A stretch of 64,000 nt of DNA from contig OX031059.1 in NCBI GenBank assembly GCA_943736015.1, positions 58,725,159 through 58,789,158 of the forward strand. Reading direction: 5' to 3'. The first letter of the stretch is position 1, and each line of letters begins with the position of its first letter. The DNA is from Tridacna crocea. Lineage: Eukaryota > Mollusca > Bivalvia > Cardiida > Cardiidae. The position numbers and the translations under genes were made by a program. This document shows positions 45,715 to 55,677 of this stretch, one piece after another. The notes below the pieces were generated by a model. That model did not search any database. It was given only the letters and a program-made list of their open reading frames with translations, and was not told where the DNA came from.

Positions 45715-46995
45715 ATTGAAAAACTGAGTGACTATATTTATTTTATTTAAGTGTTGAATTCCCTACGGAATTATTTGTATTGATATTATCATATATACTA
45801 TCATATCAAGTTTGTTACCATTTTCAAATACATGTACATTCGCTATTTTATTCCACTTTACCTCGAAGCAGTGCTCAGAATACCTACCCTTCTGCAAACA
45901 AGTTATTTCGTTGAAATGATATCCCCCGCTATCCCCCGCGGATTTTTATATAGAAATGAATAAGAGGTGTATATTACCTACACGTGGCCCTTTTTTGTTA
46001 TTGGTCCATAATGAATTTATACATTAAGCCCTCCTTTTCCATGACATGGAATTTCATCCATTAAAAAAGTGATTATCTGTGGCTTGCAAGATACTATATA
46101 AAAACGAAGAAATTGTGTCTTGTAGTTAGATATTGGTACATAGTGAAAAGATACATCAAGCCCCCCTTTTCCATGACACGGCATTAAATACTACTACTAG
46201 TACTGTAGACTACTTTTACTACTATATTATAGCATAGTATTCTGACATACACAACTTGTTTTTGAAAAAGACGAGTATTCTTATGAAAAGGATGTATAAG
46301 TAAATGTTAAATTCGCTCGTCCATTAACCCCAGCTGGTGACCTTTTTGTGTTGATTAAATTAGAGCAAGTATAAAAGATAACCAAAGGTGATGGAAAGTG
46401 AGAAAATCTGTTAACTGAGAGTTTCTGACCAAACAATAACAAATAAATCAAACACACTTTCAATATAAATCGCTGTTGCGAGGACGTGAAGTATTTTATG
46501 TGGACACCGGTTACAATTGGATTTGATTGGATAAAGCTTCCGGTGATACTACATTCTGATTGGCTATCTAAGCACACTTTTGCACACCAAGTCACGTGAT
46601 ATTTTTATCTCGAGTAAATTGTGTGTTGGGCAGGGAGTGCATAATTTTTTTGCGACATTATGAGGACTTTTTAAAATTTGCAAATTTTAAACATACAGCT
46701 AAAAATGAACATTTTTATTGAAAATCATTGTGAGGACCAGAGTGCAAGTCCTCTCATTGCAAACAGTCCTCGGAATGTTGGTGTGCGTCAAGGGTCGGGT
46801 CCTCGCAAGTCAGCAAATACACACACGCGCACTAAAAATATGCGTTACCCATTAACAGACGAAATCATTTTGTCTATCCAAAATCGAAGTTGGTGCGCAC
46901 ACGTTTCAATAATGCAAGTAAAAATGTGAGATAAGGAAAAATTGCTCGATGGGAGCAAATTTCCATTATCTCAGCATTTTTTTTTTTCAAAACAC

Positions 46996-47001
46996 TTTAT
47001 T
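46996..47001 (-). promoter_or_regulatory. Poly(A) signal AATAAA of the coiled-coil gene
   Basis: AATAAA on the minus strand lies 56-61 bases past the stop codon of the gene at 47,057-48,779. An A-rich run follows about 8-20 bases further on. Confidence 0.7.
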
Positions 47002-47056
47002 CCTCAGACAAAAAAAATACAAAGAGATTAATGTGTTAATGGGTAATGATACAGTT

Positions 47057-47529
47057 TTAGACTTCATTGGCCTGTCTTGTTGCAATATATATTACATCTT
47101 TGTCACTGTTTTCTCCCCCATTGTCCTCTGGTTCTGAAATGTTTTCAAACTCCATTTGTACACTTGACATTTCTCCTTCATTTTCAGTTCCCCCTACTTC
47201 CCCATCATCTACTATATCCTGGATCTGTACAAGACTGTTTATAAGGTTATATAACCTACGCTCATATATTGTACTTGTATTTTTCCATTCTCCTATTTCT
47301 CTCTCCTGCTTTTTTATCTGCTCGGCCAATTTTTTGGCCGAGGCACAATACCTCTTGTTCTCAAGTTTTAATGCGCGGTTTTCTGCCGTTAACTCCGTCA
47401 GTTGGTGATTTAACTGCGACGTTCGGTGTTCAGCTTCGCTAATTTTCTTTCGTGCTTGGGCTAACCCCTGTTGTATGCGCAACTTTTCTTGCTGCGCGGT
47501 AGAAAGTTCTTGCCTTGCCGCCAGAGTAT
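47057..47529 (-). CDS. Exon 2 of the coiled-coil gene
   Basis: 473 bases, opening with AT-ACT-CTG-GCG after the acceptor AG at 47,530-47,531. It encodes the remaining 156 residues and the stop. The internal Met at 47,482 is not needed as a start, because the open frame continues upstream to the acceptor with good coiled-coil sequence (LAARQELSTAQQEKL). Confidence 0.8.
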
Positions 47530-48779
47530 CTATAAAAAAAAAAAGAATGACAATTAACTTTTATCCTTCTAAATTCCCATCTTTTCCAATAATGTTTTCA
47601 AAAGTTTTTTACCCCAGGGTCATAAAAACATCGGCAAATCTGGTAAAGGATTAAGTCTGGAGTATTAGCAAATGCTTATGAGCATGTTTTATCTGAACGT
47701 TTTAACGGGAGAAATTCTTAACTTAGAATATGTCAGGTATTATGAAATATCTCAGTTTCACAGAAAGTTATCTACCTGAACGTCTATCTGAACGTTTTAA
47801 CGGGAGAAATTCTTAACTTAGAATATGTCAGGTATTATGAAATATCTCAGTTTCACAGAAAGTTATCTACCTTGTTAGAAGAGAAATTAGACCATTCAAG
47901 CCACGCATAATTTCTAGTCAATTGCTGATTCACAGTTCACGCGTCAGTGTAGAATTCTCAAAGTCTTAAAAAGCAAGTCGGCATACTTCCTATTAACCCC
48001 TATTGCTACTTCTGACACATTTTGCGAACAGTAGATCAAGATTAGTGCATGATACATACATACAGTCTGATCTTGCTCTGCATTGCTCACACGTTTTTGA
48101 AACAGTCCCCAAAACCTCTTAACTACAGCTGACAAACTAAAGTTTGAAAAAAATTTAACATTCTATATTTTAAATGTAGCAGGATAAAAGTTTAACTGGC
48201 ACACGCGTCTGCATACCACATCTTAGCATAATTGCCTTGAAATTATCTCGGTCACTGGTTTACTTCAACACAAATCTCTCGTTTAATTTGAGAAATTGAG
48301 GAACTGAAGTAGACTGCTTTTGAAATCATGGAAAATGGAGAAAAAGCTCCTTATAAACATTTTTTTTTTCCGTTTCCCACCACGTTTTCTACCCCTTTAA
48401 AGAGAAATAACAGCATTTAAGTCGAATTTAGTTTGTCGTCTGCATAAACTATCAAATTGGACGCAATCAAAACCGTTTCTCTCCGGAACTGAATTTGGCT
48501 GCATTTGTGAGACAAAACGCAAATATAATGTTCAAATTATGTCCCACAGACTATGCACATAGTGTTGTCATAAGTGAATAAAAGAAAAAGATTTTATTTC
48601 TAAAAAACAAATAAAGGGAAAGAAAATACATTTTACTAACCTTGATGGGATTCATACAAATCTCGATTTAATCTATCCACTTCATCCTTTAAGTGTTTGA
48701 TTAAATCACTGCTACTGTCCCTAGAATATTCAAACATATTGTTTGACATGTTGAGAAATCTGTTCATAAAATGATCCAT
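47057..48779 (-). CDS. Two-exon gene encoding a coiled-coil protein of about 203 residues
   Basis: Exon 1 is 48,779-48,641 and exon 2 is 47,529-47,057, both on the minus strand. The intron has a GTTAGT donor after CATCAAG and a TTTTTATAG acceptor after a long pyrimidine tract. Phase 1 is kept across it: G from exon 1 plus AT from exon 2 makes Asp47. The protein starts MDHFMNRFLNMSNNMFEYS. From about residue 25 to 125 it has heptad-like Leu/Ile/Lys/Glu/Gln patterning (for example LNHQLTELTAENRALKLENK), typical of an extended coiled coil. The last 55 residues are acidic (EDNGGENSDKD). No catalytic domain, signal peptide or membrane segment is seen. It lies just past segment B. I do not recognise the family; a small structural or adaptor protein is possible. 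The exon structure is strong evidence that it is, or recently was, a real gene. An additional 5' non-coding exon cannot be excluded. Confidence 0.8.
47691..47880. repeat. Tandem duplication, 95-bp unit, in the intron
   Basis: ATCTGAACGTTTTAACGGGA through TTTCACAGAAAGTTATCTAC is repeated at 47,786 without visible change. It is recent and probably neutral. Confidence 0.9.
47993..48195. mobile_element. TTAA-flanked MITE (family 2) in the intron
   Basis: TTAA at 47,993-47,996 and 48,192-48,195. The ends are CCCCTATTGCTACT and, reversed, ACTTTTATCCTGCTAC. The interior contains GTAGATCAAGATTAGTGCAT and ACAGTCTGATCTTGCTCTGC facing each other. It is related to 19,728-19,939. Confidence 0.7.
48325..48410. 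repeat. Decayed hairpin related to MITE family 1, in the intron
   Basis: CTTTTGAAATCATGGAAAAT..GAAAAAGC and TTTCCCACCACGTTTTCTAC echo the central hairpin of 41,603-41,830. Confidence 0.5.
48641..48779 (-). CDS. Exon 1 of the coiled-coil gene
   Basis: 139 bases: 46 codons plus one base, ending AATCCCATCAAG before GTTAGT. The ATG context is AAACATGG, a good eukaryotic start (A at -3, G at +4). The frame is too short to stand out on its own, and only joining to exon 2 reveals the gene. Confidence 0.75.
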
Positions 48780-50200
48780 GTTTACTATTGAACCCTTGCA
48801 ATCGAACAGTGACGAGTGGTCTGCAAAGTCCGCTTTATGTAGGGATCAGACCCTGGAGAACGTGGGAACGTCGATCTATTCCCAGACTTTTGCACAAAGA
48901 AACATGTTATGAATTCAATTTCCCTTCATTAATGTATATTTCAGAATTAAGTTAGATTACCAGATAAGAAGACATGGTAGCATGGAAACTGGAACGAAAG
49001 AAAAAAACGTACTTAACAAGTACTCTTACCCCTTAACGCTTTCTCATTCATACACGTTTTCATTGTTGCAAAGACATTATGCTATCATTTGCAGCAATGA
49101 TGTCTGCCAAATGTATCCACTGTGGGCATGTAATGAATTAAAAAAAAGGAAAGAGAAATAATGATTGGAACAGTATTTTTACCCATTTACTTTATTTTTT
49201 GTCTATCCCCTTCCAGATGTACTTTTGAAAATATGGGAAAACAGCTTTCTTATGCATGTATCTGACTCGGACTTTCGCTTTCAATACTCACTGGCCACAA
49301 AAGTAGCATCAATCAATTACACCAAAAATGAGAAAGTTTGTTGATCAGTGACTGTGAAATAGTAGATCGGTTTGTATAATTGGCCCAGCTGCATTATATT
49401 AAAAAATGGAATCTCTCCTGATGCGTGATTATTATTAAGGGAAGCATACAAGATGTTGGATGTTTTTTCTCACAGAAATGAATTTCTTTAACATACCGGT
49501 ATTTTTGTTATCGTAATTCGACATTCCTCCCCAGATTAAATGATTTAATTAATTGTACCACATGTAGATTTTTATCATCCTAATGACTTAACCACCGCTC
49601 TTAACCACCAGTCGTTTTGTACTTGCATCCTAAATCGTCTACCATCAAGTGGTCAGTAAGGAATCCGTTATAAACATTAAACGAGAAGTGACCTTATCAA
49701 AGGTCAAAAAAAGGGGGCAGAGATGGCGCCGAATGGCGCCGATGGCGCAGGCTTCTTCAAAGGGACAACAGACTTTAATCTTTGAGAATTGCAACCTACG
49801 ATTCAATTTATAAGATAATTGATTATCTTATTACCCTTTCTGCTTTATCAAGTACAAACTTGTGCATTATATTTGTTATTTTGATGTTAATTTTTTTAGT
49901 AAAAATTCAACGTCAGCACTTGAAAATTTTTCATGTATTCATTAATTCAGCTTTTATTATAAACATAAAAATCAAATAATACTCTTATAATCATTAACTT
50001 TTTTTTTTCTATCAAATTTTAGACATTCAGCTATTGTTTGTTGAAATTACTCCATGCATAAGTAATTATATTATGGTCACAAAACAATCACTTTAAAAGA
50101 CAGTAATATTGAAAATTATTTTCATAGCTATTGCTTTTTACACCCACCAAAAACATACATGTACACACAAAAATCAAGAGACGCTACTCTAAGTTACTAC
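48780..50200. other. Upstream region of the coiled-coil gene, otherwise empty
   Basis: The first 120 bases presumably hold the 5' UTR and promoter, but no TATA box is obvious. The rest is AT-rich. ATGGCGCCGA occurs in near-repeat at 49,722-49,745. No other gene seen. Confidence 0.45.
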
Positions 50201-50279
50201 TTGCACAGTTACCTCGCCTAATACGGGCAGAATTCGCCCCGTATCGATTAGCTGAACTGGCCACCGTTGTATACCGTGT

Positions 50280-50376
50280 ATTCCTATACACGTAGTGTAT
50301 CAGGGGCGGTAACCAGTCTATCGATTAGCCTGTACCGGTCCCTATACACGTAGTAGTATCAGGGGCGGTAACCAGT
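50280..50376. repeat. Direct repeat, two copies about 60 bp apart
   Basis: CCTATACACGTAGT then TATCAGGGGCGGTAACCAGT occurs twice (from 50,282 and from 50,341). GGTACGT-type words continue into the next repeat. Confidence 0.8.
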
Positions 50377-50379
50377 GTA

Positions 50380-50847
50380 AGGAAAGGGGTTTATCAGCGG
50401 TACGTCATTCAAAGAAGCTATCCGATTGGTTAGTTCTGGGATAATACATTTACATGTACGATCCCATTGGTTAGTTGTTTATGCGTTGTGAAGTGGAAGT
50501 AGGTCCGAATGACGTCATGTTAGTAGCTTTCGATTGGCTTATAATAGCTATGGTTTATTTGTTGCTGTAGCAACGTGATTATAATCAATGAACTGATCCA
50601 AAATATTTTGCATTTGTCAAAAACGATGCTTTTTACGAATTCGATTTCATTCCTTCTAGAAACTTGAAGTTTCTTCTTGCTGTTCTGATTAAATTTACAA
50701 TGGTCTCGGCATTATTTTGTCCTAATGTACTCGAGAAGTATCGAACTATTTGAAAGGCGTTTTGATAATGCTGTTCAGAGGCATTTTCAGCAAGCTGCTG
50801 AGCGTTGACATATGAAGGCGAGAATGAAAATCTCGCCTTCCAAAAAC
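50380..50847 (+). repeat. Dispersed repeat C, copy 1, with promoter-like motifs
   Basis: It matches 59,899-60,376 along its whole length. It contains three ATTGG (reverse CCAAT) words, a full cAMP-response-like TGACGTCA (50,510-50,517) and a perfect palindrome GTTGCTGTAGCAAC (50,561-50,574). It ends with an inverted pair GAAGGCGAGA..TCTCGCCTTC. It abuts the truncated LINE RT. No coding frame. Confidence 0.8.
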
Positions 50848-51987
50848 GATGTCATAGAACAGCTAATACCTTTTTGGAAACCAAATTGCAATGGGTTTAA
50901 TTTTACAGTCATTTGAGATTTTACTTCATTAAGTAATAACAACTCGTATACTTTCAGTATAGTAGACGACAATGTGATGGCTCGATAATTGTTGGGGTCA
51001 CTTTTCTTCTTTCTGCCACCTTTATGTAATGTAATAATAATGCCATTTTTAAGTTTCTTAGGTATGTAAGAGTAATGGTACATCCAGTTATAAAACTTTA
51101 GTAAAAACCGATGAAAAACAGTACCACCATAAATTATGTGCTCATTGTACACTGAGTCATGAGAACATGCTTTATTCTTGTTCAGACTTGAGATCGCGTT
51201 TTTGATATCGTCAATATCAAATCGATCGATATCAGAAGCGCGATGGGTGTTTTTTATACGATTAACAGCTAGCTCTATTCCAGCTGTAAACGTCGAGTTA
51301 TCGTTTGTTTCTGACTTCGACTTGTACAAGATATGATCTATCAAGGACTGTGATGTCATACTGTAGGACAGAAATGTTGTTGGTGCCCCGGTACATTCCG
51401 GTAACACATTGGCAGAAACATAGCTATTTGTATTCAACAGTTGTTGTAAGCAGAAACTTCGCTTATCAAGATGCTCTTGGAATTTTCATCCATTCAAATG
51501 AGCATTGAAATCACCCATTATTATAACTCTGCCTTGCATAGAATATGCATTAATTAAATCATGGCACAAGTCTATGTAATGACAAAAATAATCAAAGCTA
51601 TGATTACTTCTGGAATATGTAATAATTCGAATTATCTTCGGATTGTATACAAATTCCTACTATACGCTCATCGCTTAAATCTAAAACTTGGATACGCTTA
51701 TCCAATACCCTCTTCCATATCAGAGCAACGCCTCCTTTTCGAACTGGATGGCGAGAGGTAATATTCACATCAGGAATGGTTGCAAAGTTACATAAACCTG
51801 TATAGTAGGTATGTATGGTATCAATGAAATGGCCATCCCACGGATAAAGCCATGTTTCAGAAATACCACACACATCGATATTTCTACCCTTGAGAATTTC
51901 ACCTAAATAAAGGCTACTTGACATTATATCAGTACAGTTCCATGTTAAAAGATTTAAGCAGGTCATAATAAGACATGATAAAAACAC
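50843..51987 (-). pseudogene. LINE ORF2: endonuclease and partial reverse transcriptase
   Basis: The N-terminal frame 51,987-51,604 has LLTWNCTDI, CGISETWL (catalytic Glu) and RKGGVALIW. After a frameshift the endonuclease motif GDFNAHLNG (about 51,518-51,495) appears, followed by an in-frame TGA. The same frame then reads LLNTNSYVSA, TTFLSYS, SQSLIDHILY. Only about 40 residues later comes the RT approach region (NKACSHDSVYNEHI), then IPKKLKNGIIITLHKGG, NNYRAITLSSTILKVYE and LNPLQFGFQKGISC. Family members have about 200 residues between these parts, so an internal deletion of roughly 150 codons is likely. RT motifs A to C are absent. Confidence 0.85.
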
Positions 51988-53240
51988 TAATACTAAATAT
52001 ATTCGCAGATAAGTAATTTCTAACCGTGTTTAGTACCTAATATTTTCTACAGGGTCAGATTGCCTGTTTATAATGTTTGAGCCTCTGCCGCGCAATATCT
52101 TCCTCGTAGGCCGATCTCGATTTGTTGCATTATTTGAAGGAAAATCCCTATCCTGTCGGAAACTGTTCACTCTGTTAAACGGTATATGTACATCATCCGA
52201 AAGTTCGTTTCGGGAGTACGAGTTTTCAGTGGTTTTTTGCGACGTATCGCCACTTTGATGACTCTTATTGGCACTATAAGTAAATTCATTATTTTTCATA
52301 TTCTGATCAGGATCGATCTGCACTACTTCTGCGTAGGACTTATTCTCTGTAGATTCACATTGGTTTGCCTACTTTTCTCAAGCTTGCTGACCCGTTTTAT
52401 TAACTGGGCGTGCTTCTCATTTGAACTCTCTATTCTCTTTACATCTGCCTTAGTAGACATTTCATCAGATATTTCCTTAAGATCATTCTTAATGAGTTTG
52501 ATATCAGTTTTAAGAGCAGCATTCCCATTGCTCTTCTCATCAACGATCCTAGAAATCGACTGGGCATTCGTGAAAACTTCGTCACGTAGATCAGACACGT
52601 CCATCTGCAGTTCAATTTTCACCTTTAATATCTTCCGAAATTTCGTTCTTTATTTCGCTGTACTGCTCTTTAAGTGTCAATATATCTGCTTTCATGTCAC
52701 TGACTACTGTTTTAAGGGCATCAAATTCTGCGTTATTTTTAACATTAGTGGACAAAATGCTACTGTCCAAATTTGTGTTCCTTGTTGATGGTAAACTGAG
52801 CAATTCTCTCATCTCCTGAAATTAGGATCCTTCTAACACCTGCACCAACACATAAATATCTTTCGCCAATTTTTGCAGCTTGTTTTCACCTCCATAAGCG
52901 TTTTTCCTTCTTTTAAGGTCAACATTGGGATCATACGGGTAATCAGTAGATGCTTTAACTGCTTTATACAGTCTTAATCTAATGTCTTCTAATTCCGCGT
53001 TGTAATCTGTTATCAACTGATTTACGAATAAGTCTTTCGTTAAGTTACAGGATAGTTCTGTTAACTTGCTTACAAGAGATTAGTCATCATTATCCCTTTG
53101 GCCATTGGTTAACCCTTCTGATTCTATAGACAAATTAAATGTCACTTGACTGATCTCATTCTTCTCATTTGGATCGATTTGCTGTGTTTCAGTACAATTT
53201 GGGTTACCCCCCTTACGCAAGGTGCGCTCCATATTTGCAG
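50848..53240 (-). mobile_element. Decayed two-ORF LINE (3'-truncated)
   Basis: Read on the minus strand: ORF1 (53,232-52,030), ORF2 with an apurinic-type endonuclease (51,987 to about 51,300) and the front of a reverse transcriptase (to about 50,848). The RT stops before the catalytic motif A, where repeat C begins. Frameshifts and stop codons are scattered, so it is inactive. LINEs usually lose their 5' end, whereas here the 3' end is lost, so the break came after insertion. Confidence 0.85.
52030..53232 (-). pseudogene. LINE ORF1: coiled-coil protein, broken
   Basis: ATG at 53,232 opens MERTLRKGGNPNCTETQ. The frame meets TAA near 53,080 and again at about 52,822, shifts near 52,617 and shifts once more near 52,350. 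The pieces read through as a coiled coil (VSDMKADILTLKEQYSEI; LIKNDLKEISDEMSTKADVK) followed by ENKSYAEVVQ, a word typical of LINE ORF1 proteins, and a polar tail ending at 52,030. It would be an RNA-binding chaperone in a live element. Confidence 0.75.
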
Positions 53241-53640
53241 TGAATATTTAACTGTACACCTATATGCTCACTCAAGCGTGACGAAAAGTCGATAATGACC
53301 CCTGGATATGGAGGTAAAAGTGGCAACAAATACCCCACCCATATCTGAAAAAAAGCGACAATTCCACCCAAAGAACTCACTAATTACAGTTTGGAAAGTT
53401 CTCTTCTTAACTTAAATGACCAATGTTACTGCAACGGAACGTATTCTCGCAAAAAACAAGATTGAAACGCCTGAATTGATGTAAATTGTTGACTATTTCT
53501 CTATCAACGAAACAGATCGACCACTACCTCCGCCATCTTCAAGCTTGCCTGCTTCTTCCTCATGATCGAAAGGAGACCACTTATACAAAAATAAACCAAA
53601 CTTTGTCATGAATACTCTCCCTTCAACCGAAAAAGTATTC
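53241..53640. other. LINE 5' flank, no gene
   Basis: May include the LINE 5' UTR: on the minus strand CTTGAAGATGGCGGAGGTAG near 53,526-53,545. The boundary of the element cannot be set, because no target duplication was identified. Confidence 0.4.
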
Positions 53641-54440
53641 ATTTGCTTAGTGGATTGACTTTTATGTCAATATCTGAACAATATGTCTCTGTTTCTTTCA
53701 AACTATTAATTCCACACATGGATTTCCTTGACAAATACCACTTCAGCGTTTTCAACGCTTTGATTAAAAAGGGTCATTCAAGGAACATCTGTATGAGATT
53801 ATTTCAAAATCTGACCAGCGGTTTCAGAGAAGAAGAATTTTTAAGAATTTCTTCATTTCCTTATATTGCAAGTAGCCCCCATTCACCAGAGCCGTGTTTC
53901 TCAACGGATCAAAATTTTGCGAGCATTTTTTGAAAAAGGTGACCCAAGGAACCTCTCTGTGAAATTTTTCCAAAATCTGACCAGCGGTTTCAGAGAAGCT
54001 GAAGAATTTTTAAGAGTTCCTTCATTTCTATTTGGTGCAAGTAGCTCCCATTCACCAGAGCCACATTTTTTGACGGATCAAAATTTTACGAACACTTTTT
54101 GAAAAGGGTCACCCAAGGAACATACCTGTGAAATTATTTCAAAATCTGACAAGCGGTTTCAGAGAAGATTTCCAAAGAATTCCCCCTAAAAATTCCATTT
54201 GGTTACTATGGCAACCAGAGTTTTTGATGGAATCAAATTCTGTGTACAGCTTTTAAAGAGGACCTCCCAAGAAACATTCCAGCCAAGTTTGGTCCAAATC
54301 GGCCCAGCGGTTTAGGAGGAGTTTATCTTTAAAGAGTTGTTGACGACGCATGGCACACTGACGCACGACGGACACTGGGTGATCCTAAAAGCTCCTCTTG
54401 AGCACGTTGTGCTCAGGTGAGTTACCAAAAACAGGTGAGC
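53641..54440 (+). repeat. Molluscan-type tandem repeat, about 170-bp unit, with terminal GAGCAC hairpin
   Basis: Three to four diverged units start near 53,766, 53,936 and 54,105 and share GGAAC-T-TGTGAAATT, TTTCAAAATCTGACCAGCGG and TTTCAGAGAAGA. The end (54,391-54,423) reads GCTCCTCTTGAGCAC then GTTGTGCTCAGGTGAG, an inverted pair. Two frames (53,643-53,933 and 53,866-54,102) give similar peptides because they translate the same DNA unit. I do not call them genes. I recognise this layout from bivalve genomes. Confidence 0.75.
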
Positions 54441-54759
54441 TTGTCATTATTTGTAATCATATGTTCTTATTTCTTTGAAACTGAAAAAAGGAGAATGTCA
54501 TACAATAATCTGGTCTTTCAACGTGTTGTCTACAGTGTAAAATTGTAACAAATATTCGGTGCTGTCTGAATCATTTGTGGCGTGGGTCGACCGTAGCCGA
54601 AATAATACGTCACGGACCTATATTTAGTCTATTATTGCCAGTTAAATGGCAAAAAAGAGAGTCTTGCTGTCCTATAAGCATGAATTTATGTCTTGAAATG
54701 TTATATTCACTGCTGGTAAAGAACTGAGCAGAAATAACGCAAAAATGATAAAAATAAAG
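54441..54759. other. Gene-free stretch
   Basis: Nothing recognisable apart from AT-rich sequence. Confidence 0.5.
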
Positions 54760-54995
54760 AAGGTCTCCGAATATCATTCAGGGATGTTCTGGCAAAAGGG
54801 GGCTTAGTGCATCGCGAAAAGTATCAGGCTGAACTCGGCAGAAAAGTTTGGCTATTGATCAGTTTTGTATGTCAAATGACCAGTCAACCTCATTATCAAG
54901 TAGCTTGTTAAAAAAGGTAGATGCCATGTACCCATAACTATATGAAGACTTATTTGGTACCATGGACAACGGAAATGCATTAAATGCGATTTCAT
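54760..54995 (+). repeat. Old diverged fragment of unit U
   Basis: GGGGGCTTAGTGCATC, AAAAGTATCAGGCTGA, TTTGGCTATTGATCAG-TTTTGTATG, ACCCATAACTATATGAAGAC and GCATTAAATGCG follow the order of 590-835. Substitutions are far more numerous than between the main copies, so the unit has been in this genome a long time. Confidence 0.6.
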
Positions 54996-55080
54996 GTGCG
55001 CTGGCCAACCTAACACCCAATCATAACGCCGTATAGCACATCTCCGCAGAATACAGGGTCAAGAAAGGGTAATGTGTGAG

Positions 55081-55256
55081 AGGTACAACAGATACTACAG
55101 GAGGTATAGAGTGTCTGTTGAACATGCAATCGCTCAGGTAAAGGGGTACAAAAGCTTGAGTTCAGTTTGGCATCACCCCGACAGTTTCTCGGTCTGACCG
55201 TAAGAGTATGCTCGGCTTTGGTATGCCGAAAAAGACGCATCAGTCTCATAATGTAA
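55081..55256 (+). pseudogene. PIF/Harbinger-type transposase C-terminal remnant
   Basis: The + frame from 55,081 reads RYNRYYRRYRVSVEHAIAQV then KGYKSLSSVWHHP. After a one-base frameshift in a CCCC run it continues RQFLGLTVRVCSALVCRKRR and stops at 55,254-55,256. R-x-x-VE-x-A-x-x-x-x-K followed by a Leu/Val/Cys helix is the end of the DDE_Tnp_4 fold (HARBI1-like transposases). The catalytic part is missing or unrecognisable upstream. The minus-strand frame 55,010-55,294 overlaps it and is an artefact. Confidence 0.65.
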
Positions 55257-55389
55257 AAAGGGGGAAGTTGAAAACGTTTTAAGTGAAGACTCAATATACA
55301 AGAATTCTATGACTTATTGAGAAATGCATTATTGGAATATAGTTTTCTTCGAGTTTTTTGCTATTGATGCCTCTTTCGCTTATACCGCC

Positions 55390-55635
55390 GTATGAATACC
55401 TGTTTTAGGGGTGTTTTATTGCCCTAAAATGAGGTGTGCGATGCACAATCGTTTTTTTTTTTTTTGTGTAAATACTTATTTAGCTGAGATCTGTTGAGAG
55501 AATGTTAAGATCAGGACAGAATGTTGCGGTACCATCAAAGTTGTATATTTGGAATGTTAAATTTGTATAATTGACGATGTATTTTGTGTACAAGTCATGA
55601 ATAAATATATGTTCTGTTCTGTTCTGTTCTGTTCA
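55390..55635 (+). mobile_element. Retroelement 3' end with (GTTCT)n tail
   Basis: It ends GTCATGAATAAATATATG then TTCTGTTCTGTTCTGTTCTG. A poly(A)-signal-like hexamer plus pentamer tail is the pattern of a LINE or SINE 3' end. It contains a T run at 55,452-55,466. The body is not recognised. Confidence 0.55.
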
Positions 55636-55677
55636 TCATACTGAAGTGATTAGATCTAGAATGGAGGAATAATTGAC

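Larger units (their letters stand above)
43461..45794 (+). mobile_element. Penelope-like retroelement, 5'-truncated, with 11-bp target duplication
   Basis: The insertion (43,472-45,783) is flanked by TATTATCATAT at 43,461-43,471 and 45,784-45,794. Segment A carries the uninterrupted target near 17,218-17,235. Structure from 5' to 3': an inverted copy of the element's own 3' end (43,472-43,927), a truncated ORF (43,931-45,583), the 3' region, and 35 terminal bases (45,749-45,783) that the inverted copy lacks. Inverted or partial 5' copies are a known habit of Penelope-like elements. The two arms look identical apart from the 40-bp triplication, so the insertion is young. Confidence 0.92.
42646..46815 (+). 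repeat. Duplicated segment B (copy of 16,238-18,245, with two insertions)
   Basis: Outside the insertions it follows segment A closely, including the decayed SINE, the CCTTTTCCATGACA blocks, the AT-rich flank and the first six GAGGAC motifs. It lacks about 390 bp present in A after CATTTCATAAAG. Comparison with A gives exact boundaries for the SINE and the Penelope-like element. Confidence 0.85.

Noticed and set aside
52186-52788. A 200-codon plus-strand frame rich in Phe, Ile and Leu
   Set aside because: It is the antisense shadow of the LINE ORF1 coiled coil.
53643-54102. Two frames encoding similar peptides (FQNLTSGFRE core)
   Set aside because: The similarity reflects tandem DNA units of a known type of molluscan repeat, with frame changes between units.
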